This document shows positions 1-6,192 of a stretch of DNA of 64,000 nt, one piece after another. Each line of letters begins with the position of its first letter. Position 1 is the first letter of the stretch. The position numbers were made by a program, and so were the translations under genes. This stretch comes from Thermoleophilia bacterium UBA2241 (lineage in GTDB: Bacteria; Actinomycetota; Thermoleophilia; UBA2241), in NCBI GenBank assembly GCA_002347645.1, contig DDYF01000027.1:1-64000 (forward strand), given 5' to 3'. The notes below the pieces were generated by a model. That model was not told the DNA's origin. It did not search any database and saw nothing but the letters and a program-made list of their open reading frames with translations.

Positions 1-122
1 ACAACTTGACGCACACAACCCGGTGCTCGCACCCTCTCCGTGCCGTTGTCACGCGGGCATGGTCGTGCTCAGCCAGACGAACATGTGTTCGCGGGTGGGC
101 AGTGCAGGCGGCGAGGCTGCGG

Positions 123-650
123 TCAGTACGTTATGAGGCTGAAAACGTCGTACCCTTGGAGCTTCTCGCGACCCTTGAGCCCTGCGAGCTCGATGAGGAA
201 CGCCATGCCGACGACCTTGCCGCCGAGCTTCTCCACGAGGTCGATCTTGGCGCGCGCGGTGCCGCCCGTGGCGAGCAGGTCGTCGTGGATGAGCACGTTC
301 TGCCCCGGGGTCACGGCGTCGGCGTGGACCTCGAGCTTGTCAGTGCCGTACTCGAGGTCGTACTCGGCCGACACGGTGTCGAACGGCAGCTTGCCCGGCT
401 TACGCGCGCAGACGAAGCCGGCGCCGAGGCCGTAGGCGACGGCGGCGCCGAGGATGAAGCCCCGCGCCTCGGCGCCCAGAACGATGTCAACGTGCTTCCC
501 GGTGCCGTATTCGACGATGCGGTCGACCGCCTCGCGCAGCGTGGTCGGGTCCTGCAGCAGCGGCATGATGTCGCGGAAGAGGATGCCCTCTTTGGGAAAG
601 TCGGGGATCGCGCGCACCTTCGCGGCGAGGTCGATCAGGCCGTCACTCAT
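123..650 (-). CDS. apt: adenine phosphoribosyltransferase
   Basis: Makes AMP from adenine and PRPP in cytoplasmic purine salvage. The 175-residue product has the usual APRT length. It opens with the IPDFPKEGILFRDI motif and carries the PRPP-binding loop VLIHDDLLATGGT at residues 119-131. The ATG at 650 follows a GAGGAG ribosome site by about 8 nt. It is the last gene of a minus-strand group behind the MerR regulator, with a 70-bp gap. Nothing recognisable lies between its stop and the left edge (1-122). The identification rests on family motifs and is firm. Confidence 0.96.
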   Translation of the reverse strand: MSDGLIDLAAKVRAIPDFPKEGILFRDIMPLLQDPTTLREAVDRIVEYGTGKHVDIVLGAEARGFILGAAVAYGLGAGFVCARKPGKLPFDTVSAEYDLEYGTDKLEVHADAVTPGQNVLIHDDLLATGGTARAKIDLVEKLGGKVVGMAFLIELAGLKGREKLQGYDVFSLITY

Positions 651-720
651 GGTTGGCTCCTCGGTCGGCGTTGTGGTGTGGGTGCAGGGCGCCCCACGCG
701 CGTGCGGGGCGCGGCCGGTC

Positions 721-1458
721 TCAGGTCTCGTCAGCCGCCCCGGCGGTCAAGCGGCGGATGCCGCGCGTGAGCAGCAGCTGGCGGAGCTGCGTGGTGGCCT
801 GGACGATGTCCTCCAGCTGGTCGAGGCCTTCGCGCCGGCGCTCGGGGCGTCGTGAGCGGAGCGCCGGGAGCAGGACCTGTTCGACCAGACCCAGCTCGCG
901 GTCGATGGCGCTCTTGACCAGACGAAGGTTCTTGGGCCGCAGGCCGTTGAGCGCCAGCTGGGCGGCGGCGCCGACGATGCCGCAGTCGGTCTCGCCGTAG
1001 CGGCGCACGCCGCTGACCTGACGCGCCTTGACCAGCTCATACTCCTCGAGCTCGGCCAGCAACGAGAGGTCGGCACCCGTGAGCTGCATGACCTCTTCGG
1101 CCGTGTAGGCGCGCTCTTCCCCAGGCACGACGAAGTCGGCCTTGCGCAACCCCTGGCGGGTCGCCGCGGCACCGGCCGCCGGGCTGCGCTCGAGTTCGCG
1201 GCGGATGACTTTGAGCGGCAGGTACTCGTCACGCTGCATCGTCAGCACGCGCACGAGCCGGTTGAAATCGTCCTGCGAGTAGAGGCGATAGCCCGACTTC
1301 GTGCGCCGCGGCATGACGAGGCCCTGCTCTTCGAGGTAGCGCAGCTTGCTGACGCTGAGGTCGGGGAACTCGCCTTTCAGGCGGTCGACGACCGAGCCGA
1401 TCGTGAGGAGCTTCTCGTCCTCGATGTCGAACAGGAGCTCGACCGGATCACGGCTCAC
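721..1458 (-). CDS. ftsR: MerR-family regulator, FtsR-like
   Basis: A 245-residue DNA-binding regulator. Residues 18-68 form a MerR-type winged helix-turn-helix with the typical KLRYLEEQGLV and SGYRLYS segments. The rest is a helical effector or dimer region without metal-binding cysteines. It starts with GTG, overlapping the FHA gene stop by 4 nt (GTGA), so the two are probably translationally coupled. In mycobacteria and corynebacteria a FHA gene (garA/odhI) lies beside a MerR gene (Rv1828/FtsR) that acts on ftsZ transcription. The same pairing here supports orthology, but the target genes are inferred. The symbol is given by synteny and should be read as FtsR-like. Confidence 0.75.
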   Translation of the reverse strand: MSRDPVELLFDIEDEKLLTIGSVVDRLKGEFPDLSVSKLRYLEEQGLVMPRRTKSGYRLYSQDDFNRLVRVLTMQRDEYLPLKVIRRELERSPAAGAAATRQGLRKADFVVPGEERAYTAEEVMQLTGADLSLLAELEEYELVKARQVSGVRRYGETDCGIVGAAAQLALNGLRPKNLRLVKSAIDRELGLVEQVLLPALRSRRPERRREGLDQLEDIVQATTQLRQLLLTRGIRRLTAGAADET

Positions 1459-1910
1459 GGTACGACAAAGGTCAGTTTGTACTTGCCGATCTGGATCTCG
1501 TCGCCGTCGGCGAGCACCGTCGCGTCGGCGCGCTTCCGGTTGACGTACGTACCGTTGAGGCTGCCTTCGTCGGTGAGCACGTAGCGTTCGCCCTCGCGCT
1601 GCACGACGGCATGGTTCCGCGACACGGTGACGTCGTCGAGGAAGATGTCGGCGGCAGGGTGACGTCCGACGCTGGTGCGCTCCGCCTGAAGGGCGTAGGT
1701 CTCGCCGGCACGGCCCCCGCCGCTGCGGATGACGAGCGCGGCCTGGTCGCGTGGCACACCGGCCAAGGGACCCAGCGTGCCCTCCTCTTCACCCGGCTGG
1801 AAGCTCAGCGTGGCCTGGTCGTCGGCTTGCTCCGCGACGAGGCTGGCCCCACACCGCGCGCAGAACGCCGCCGCGTCCGAGTTCTTGAACCCGCACTCGG
1901 GACAGAACAC
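1455..1910 (-). CDS. zinc-ribbon FHA-domain protein, GarA-like
   Basis: A 151-residue phosphothreonine-binding protein. It begins with a four-cysteine zinc ribbon (C3, C6, C17, C20), has an acidic linker, then a forkhead-associated domain from about residue 57. That domain carries the binding residues GRH (82-84), SRNH (97-100) and NGT (119-121). GarA/OdhI proteins carry a phosphorylatable N-terminal threonine that their own FHA domain binds and that switches control of 2-oxoglutarate metabolism. Here Thr34 in DQATLSF, before an acidic stretch, is a possible counterpart; this is inference. GarA itself lacks the zinc ribbon, so this is a variant architecture. GTG start; the gap to rsiG is 2 nt. 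Confidence 0.85.
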   Translation of the reverse strand: MFCPECGFKNSDAAAFCARCGASLVAEQADDQATLSFQPGEEEGTLGPLAGVPRDQAALVIRSGGGRAGETYALQAERTSVGRHPAADIFLDDVTVSRNHAVVQREGERYVLTDEGSLNGTYVNRKRADATVLADGDEIQIGKYKLTFVVP

Positions 1911-1912
1911 CG

Positions 1913-2194
1913 TCAGCCCCTCGTCGGCTCCCCGGCGGGATCGTCGCTCAAGGGTGCGGGGCCCTGACCGGCAAGGATGCGCTTGAGCCCCTCCACGTCG
2001 TCGGCGCTGATGACGGATTCGCCCTCATTGTGCTTCTTCTGCAGGCGCATGACGAGCTCGGCACGCAGGATGTCGAGCTTGCCCTGCAGGATCCTCCGCT
2101 GGCGGGAGATCTCGCGCTCTTCGGCTTCGAGTTTGCCGATGAGCGCCCGCAGGTCGTCGTCCGATCTGGAAACGAGGTCGACGATATCGTCCAT
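1913..2194 (-). CDS. rsiG: RsiG-type c-di-GMP-binding anti-sigma factor (single-motif form)
   Basis: A 93-residue, largely helical protein. Residues 26-41 match exactly the c-di-GMP signature E(X)3S(X)2R(X)3Q(X)3D (E26, S30, R33, Q37, D41). In Streptomyces, RsiG holds the sporulation sigma factor WhiG inactive when loaded with c-di-GMP and has two copies of this motif on an antiparallel coiled coil. The Rubrobacter form has one copy and works as a homodimer. Only one copy is present here, so the ancestral dimeric form is expected. A matching WhiG gene lies at 33480-34271. ATG start with GGAGG upstream. First gene of the rsiG-FHA-MerR group. Confidence 0.85.
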   Translation of the reverse strand: MDDIVDLVSRSDDDLRALIGKLEAEEREISRQRRILQGKLDILRAELVMRLQKKHNEGESVISADDVEGLKRILAGQGPAPLSDDPAGEPTRG

Positions 2195-2245
2195 CGCGCG
2201 CAGCCTCCGTGGGTAGCGGGACTGTCTACGTTAGCGGAGCGCGAC

Positions 2246-2851
2246 TCAACGTTCAAGTTCAGGTTGAGGCGGTCCTCCCGCATCCAAGGGCTCACCGTCG
2301 GGACGGGTGGGCACCTCGACCGTAACGATGCCACGGTCGCGCAGGCGGGCGAGGGCCTCCAGAGCGTCGTACTCGTCGAACTCTCCGCCGACGAGGATGC
2401 CCTCGACGATGTCTCCGACGCTACGGGCGCCAGGTCCGACGTAGCCCAGCACGCGCGCCTCGGCCGGGCCGTCCGTGGTGCCGTCGCGTGCGCGCACCGC
2501 GACGAGCGCCGGCGCGGGCAGCTGACGTCGCAGTCGCTGGACCTCGTCTATGCGCCTCATCCCTTCCATGAGCAGCGAGGCGGTCGGCAGGTTGCAGCTA
2601 TCGTCGTCGACCGCCGCCTGGGTGTCGAAGTCGAAGTTCCCCTCCTCCAGGCCGAGCAAGCCGTAGAATGCCTTCTCCGCCTTCAAGTTGCCGTACGAGG
2701 CGCCGACCAGACGACCCTCGCGGAACGCCAGTTCGCCCGCCTTCACCCCGTCAGCGTCGCGCAGGACGAGACGCCCCGTCTTGCCGCCCAGCGACGTCAT
2801 CTCGATGAGGTCGCTGAGCGCCAGTTCGCCCAGGTCGCCCTTCAGTCCCAC
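2246..2851 (-). CDS. DUF4388 (PATAN-like) signalling protein
   Basis: A 201-residue soluble protein. The first 100 residues fit the DUF4388/PATAN domain: the GDLxELxLSDLIEM start, TGRLVLRD, the GELAFREGRLVGA strand pair, and FDFDTQ. The C-terminal half looks like a small helical domain ending in VTVEVPTRPDG. DUF4388 domains are found with response regulators and with MglA/roadblock GTPase modules, where they are thought to be interaction platforms. The biochemical role is unknown. It is divergent from the mglB-mglA pair with a 265-bp shared upstream region. GTG start. Confidence 0.8.
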   Translation of the reverse strand: MGLKGDLGELALSDLIEMTSLGGKTGRLVLRDADGVKAGELAFREGRLVGASYGNLKAEKAFYGLLGLEEGNFDFDTQAAVDDDSCNLPTASLLMEGMRRIDEVQRLRRQLPAPALVAVRARDGTTDGPAEARVLGYVGPGARSVGDIVEGILVGGEFDEYDALEALARLRDRGIVTVEVPTRPDGEPLDAGGPPQPELER

Positions 2852-3057
2852 GCGTGTCCTGCCCCTCGCCGCGGCTCGACCGGCCCACGTCCCATTCTAG
2901 CCTCTCCGGCTCGTGGGGCCATCCTCGGCCGCCGCTCACCGCCAGCGTGGCCCCGCTGACCCTGCGGAGACCGCTGCACGCTCATGCTCGCGGCGCCCGG
3001 TGACGATACAGGGAGGGCGGGCGCCGGACCCCAGCCTCGGCAAAGGCGTCGCCTGCG

Positions 3058-3081
3058 CTGACAATGGCTGATATATATACT
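3058..3081 (+). promoter_or_regulatory. candidate promoter of mglB-mglA
   Basis: An AT-rich island (3069-3081) inside very GC-rich DNA. It contains an extended -10 pattern, TG at 3069-3070 followed by TATATA, and TATACT at 3076-3081. CTGACA at 3058-3063 resembles a -35 box, but the spacing to TATACT is only 12 nt, so the extended -10 reading is preferred. The alternating TA tract reads almost the same on both strands and could also serve the divergent DUF4388 gene. Confidence 0.35.
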
Positions 3082-3116
3082 GCGCACACCGCGACGCCTG
3101 TATGAAGGGAGCACGC

Positions 3117-3602
3117 GTGGTCAAGCGCAAGGGTCTCGTGATCAACGATCGTCAGCTGGACCGCTGCGACGACCTTCTGCAGAAGCTCAAGGAGGTCTCG
3201 GGGTCCAGCTTCCTCGCCCTCATCTCGACGTCTGGGCAACCGATCACGACGGCGTCGGACGACTACCACCCCGAGACCCTCTCCCTGGCCTCGCTCGCAG
3301 CGAGCTCCTTCGCCGCGACCCAGCAGCTGGCGAAGATCCTCGACGAGAACGAGTTCACCCTCCTGTTCCACGAGGGCAAGGGCTTGAACCTGCACGTCTC
3401 CCAGGTGACGGACCAGGTCCTCCTCATCGTCACCTTTGGCCGTGACACCCAGGTGGGCAAGGTGAGGCTCTACACCCAGCGCGCCATCGAGGTCCTGCGC
3501 CAGCTCTTCGAGGGGCCGGACGACGAGGAGGGTCCGGCCATGGACTCCGACTTCGAGACCGACGCCGGGCTCGCGATCGACGACCTGTTCAAGGACTTGT
3601 GA
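3117..3602 (+). CDS. mglB: roadblock/LC7-family GTPase regulator, MglB-like
   Basis: A 161-residue roadblock/LC7 domain protein, expected to act as the GTPase-activating partner of the MglA-like protein encoded 10 nt downstream. The core runs from DRCDDLLQKLKEVSG to about residue 135 and includes the LISTSGQPIT strand turn. An acidic tail with DDEEGP and a final DDLFKDL follows. I prefer GTG 3117 to the upstream ATG 3102 because AAGGGAG (3105-3111) sits 5 nt before the GTG. In Myxococcus and Thermus, MglB with MglA sets polarity of motility machinery. The role here is not shown by the sequence. Confidence 0.88.
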   Translation: MVKRKGLVINDRQLDRCDDLLQKLKEVSGSSFLALISTSGQPITTASDDYHPETLSLASLAASSFAATQQLAKILDENEFTLLFHEGKGLNLHVSQVTDQVLLIVTFGRDTQVGKVRLYTQRAIEVLRQLFEGPDDEEGPAMDSDFETDAGLAIDDLFKDL

Positions 3603-3612
3603 GGGCTCCTCG

Positions 3613-4191
3613 ATGCCGCTGATCAACTTCGCCGCGCGCGAGATCAACTACAAGATCGTCTACTACGGCTGCGGGCTGTGCGGCAAGACGACCAACATCC
3701 AGTACATCCACCGCACCATCAACCCCGACGCGCGCGGCAAGCTCGTCTCCATCGCGACAGAAGAGGAGCGCACGCTCTACTTCGACTTCCTGCCGCTCAC
3801 CCTCGGCACCGTCAAGGGCATGCAGACCCGCTTCCACCTCTACACGGTGCCGGGCCAGAGCTACTACAACGCGAGCCGCAAGCTCGTCCTGCAGGGCGTC
3901 GACGGCGTGATCTTCGTCGCCGACTCCCAGATCACGCGCCTCGACGAGAACGTCGAGAGCTACCTCAACCTCTGGGACAACCTCCTCGGCCAGGGCGACG
4001 ACCTCACCAAGCTGGGGTTCGTCATCCAGATGAACAAGCGAGACCTGACCGATGTGTTCTCGGTCGAGGACCTCAACGAGCTCCTCAACCACACCGGCTC
4101 CCCCGTGACCGAGGCGTGCGCGGTGACCGGTGAGGGCGTCTTCGACACGCTCAAGATCGTCTGCAAGCAGGTTATCGCCAAGACCGGCTGA
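3613..4191 (+). CDS. mglA: MglA-like small GTPase
   Basis: A 192-residue Ras-like GTPase. It has the P-loop GCGLCGKT (19-26), the switch-2 signature TVPGQ (78-82) that marks MglA in place of DTAGQ, and the guanine-specificity motif NKRD (141-144). All three nucleotide motifs are intact, so it should bind and hydrolyse GTP. Paired with mglB in an operon. In other bacteria this pair switches cell polarity and controls type IV pili or gliding. No pilus genes lie in this window, so the output is unknown. Convergent with the VanW gene 66 bp away. Confidence 0.9.
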   Translation: MPLINFAAREINYKIVYYGCGLCGKTTNIQYIHRTINPDARGKLVSIATEEERTLYFDFLPLTLGTVKGMQTRFHLYTVPGQSYYNASRKLVLQGVDGVIFVADSQITRLDENVESYLNLWDNLLGQGDDLTKLGFVIQMNKRDLTDVFSVEDLNELLNHTGSPVTEACAVTGEGVFDTLKIVCKQVIAKTG

Positions 4192-4239
4192 CGCCGGCGG
4201 CGCCGCTGTCCCTCCTCCCCACCGTCCGGTCCTGCTGCG

Positions 4240-4257
4240 CGTCGCCCGGCGGCGACG
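4240..4257. terminator. hairpin between convergent mglA and VanW genes
   Basis: CGTCGCC (4240-4246) and GGCGACG (4251-4257) form a 7-bp stem with a 4-nt loop in the short convergent gap, directly abutting the VanW stop codon. There is no T tract, as is common in actinobacteria. A bidirectional terminator is plausible but not proven. Confidence 0.35.
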
Positions 4258-6054
4258 TCAAGACCCGGTCCCCACGCGCTTGATCCAGTCCCGCGGGCGG
4301 TAGACCGACACGTACGTCTCGCGAAAGAGCACGTCCCCGCCGGCATCGCGCACCGTGCGCACGACCTTCACGCTCTTGCCGTCCGCCCCCTGTTCCCAGC
4401 GGACCACGCCCTCCGGCAGGTCGGCGTCGTGCACCACGCGGGGCTGCGCGCGCGACGACGCCGGCTTACGGACATCATAGTAGCAACTCGTCGCGTAGGC
4501 GACCTCTCGCCCGGTCTTCCCCACGATGGCGACGGTCAGCGCCGAGCCGTCGACCCAGCTGCGGATCATGACGGCGCGGCCAGTGTCGTTCTCGAACCTG
4601 AGATCCGGACCGCCCCAGCTCACGGTCGCGTCCCGCCCGACGGGGTAGTGCGTGATCAGGAGTCCATGCGCGTGACGCTCGACGACCGGCAGTCCGGCGA
4701 AGAAGACGGCGTTGAAGAGCGTGGTCGCGTACTGGCAGATGCCTCCCCCGACTCCCTGACGCAGGACGCCGTCGCCCGCGATCACGGGAGCGAAGTCGAA
4801 GCCGCGGTTGACGCTGCGCGGGCCCATCGCGCCGTTCAGCGAGAACACCTCCCCGGGCTCCACGATGGTCCCGTCGACGAGCTTGGCGGCGAGGGCGATG
4901 TTGGTCTTGCGTCCGGGGTTCGAGGCGTCGAAGTACGTCGTGAACTGCGACCCGAGCGAAGCGAGCCCCATACTCTGGATGTCGTCGCTCGAGAGCCTCG
5001 GCAGCGCCGGGCGCAGCGCTACGATCACGGTGCGCAGCCCCGCGCCGCCGGCGGCGGCGTCCATGTCGCCGACGAGGCGCTCCATGTCGAGCACGACCCC
5101 GTCGCGGCTCGGCTCCACGCTGATCCCCCCCGCCTTGTGGACCACGATCGCCGCGTCCCTGGGTGGGTCCTCGGCCCAGGCGAACAGCTCGTGCAGGCGT
5201 GCTCGCGCCCGCGGGTTGTCGAACGTGAGGGGATGTTCGTCGGCGTCGTCTCCGGAGTTCACGCTGAGCATCGCAGCGAGCTCCGCCGGCGACAGTTCGG
5301 CGGTCTGTTCCCGCAGCCTCAGCGTGAGCGGCGACGAGAGGTAGGTCCCGGCGGCGGCGGCCCGCTCTTCGGCCTCGTCGGTGCCAACCTTCGGCGCGAC
5401 AGAGGTCAGCGGCACCTCCCCCGTGTAGGCGCGCCCCTGCCCGAGCGCCGCGAGGATCGCCCGCTCCAGCGCCGGGGCGTCGACGGCGACGCCGTCCCTG
5501 CCCGGCACGACGCTGACCTCGCGGCCCTGTAACCCCAACATCGCGTCGCGGGCCGGGACGTCGACGACCGCGCGCACGGCCTCGAGCCCCTGCTCGAACG
5601 CGGCGCCGTCGACCCTGACGACCGGTGCCGGAGCCGTGCCGCCGCCGAAGGGCAGCCAGACGGAGAGGCCCAGCGGCAGATCGCGCCGGCCGTGCGCGCC
5701 GGCGACAAGCGCCGTAGCCGGCACGTCGACGACGATCCCGAGTGATTCGAGCGGGAGGCTCAACGGCTCTCCTCCGGTGGCGAGCGTCACCGTCCCGACA
5801 GCCGGCAGGAGTTCGGACCCAAGCTTGTCTTCGGCGGCCGCGGCCGTCAGACGACCGAGGTCGACGCCCGCCACTTCGACGCCCGGCCCGATGCGGCCGG
5901 CCAGGGCCACCTGCGCCGCCACGAAGGCCAGGACCACGAGCGCGGCGGCGACGGCCGAGACGAGCCACGGGTGGCGCCGCCACCAGCGGCGGCGGGCGGC
6001 GGGCGCCGCAAGAGGCGCCGCTACGGCGATGTCGGGGTGCAGTCGGTCGTCCAC
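4258..6054 (-). CDS. VanW-family membrane protein with peptidoglycan-binding repeats
   Basis: A 598-residue cell-envelope protein. A basic N-terminus and one membrane segment at about residues 29-52 anchor it, with the rest outside. Two repeated extracellular domains of the PG_binding_4 type follow (about 55-210 and 215-345), then a VanW domain with the signature GVGGGICQYATTLFNA near residue 440. A short C-terminal beta region follows. VanW proteins accompany vancomycin resistance clusters, but most actinobacterial copies, such as this one, are stand-alone and of unknown biochemistry. GTG start. No van genes are nearby, so a resistance role is not implied. Confidence 0.85.
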   Translation of the reverse strand: MDDRLHPDIAVAAPLAAPAARRRWWRRHPWLVSAVAAALVVLAFVAAQVALAGRIGPGVEVAGVDLGRLTAAAAEDKLGSELLPAVGTVTLATGGEPLSLPLESLGIVVDVPATALVAGAHGRRDLPLGLSVWLPFGGGTAPAPVVRVDGAAFEQGLEAVRAVVDVPARDAMLGLQGREVSVVPGRDGVAVDAPALERAILAALGQGRAYTGEVPLTSVAPKVGTDEAEERAAAAGTYLSSPLTLRLREQTAELSPAELAAMLSVNSGDDADEHPLTFDNPRARARLHELFAWAEDPPRDAAIVVHKAGGISVEPSRDGVVLDMERLVGDMDAAAGGAGLRTVIVALRPALPRLSSDDIQSMGLASLGSQFTTYFDASNPGRKTNIALAAKLVDGTIVEPGEVFSLNGAMGPRSVNRGFDFAPVIAGDGVLRQGVGGGICQYATTLFNAVFFAGLPVVERHAHGLLITHYPVGRDATVSWGGPDLRFENDTGRAVMIRSWVDGSALTVAIVGKTGREVAYATSCYYDVRKPASSRAQPRVVHDADLPEGVVRWEQGADGKSVKVVRTVRDAGGDVLFRETYVSVYRPRDWIKRVGTGS

Positions 6055-6192
6055 GCTCGGAGCGCCAGCACGACGCCCGTCGCTCGCGGGCGCCGGCTAA
6101 GCTGTGGTCCTCGGGTCACGGTACGGTACCGGGTTCTGCCGACCGGCGTCGTGTCCTTCCCCAGAGCCGAAGCGCGAGGGCTCCAAGATACG

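Noticed and set aside
6..770. Plus-strand frame at the left edge
   Set aside because: It is antisense to apt and shows no motif; apt is well supported. Nothing codes convincingly in 1-122.
2195..2245. WhiG/FliA-type promoter before rsiG
   Set aside because: I looked for a TAAA-N15-GCCGATAA-like pattern here and near a few CCGATA sites and found none with proper spacing; I could not scan the whole window exhaustively.
4258..6054. Vancomycin resistance locus suggested by the VanW domain
   Set aside because: No vanHAX, vanRS or related ligase genes are nearby; stand-alone VanW proteins are common and not evidence of resistance.
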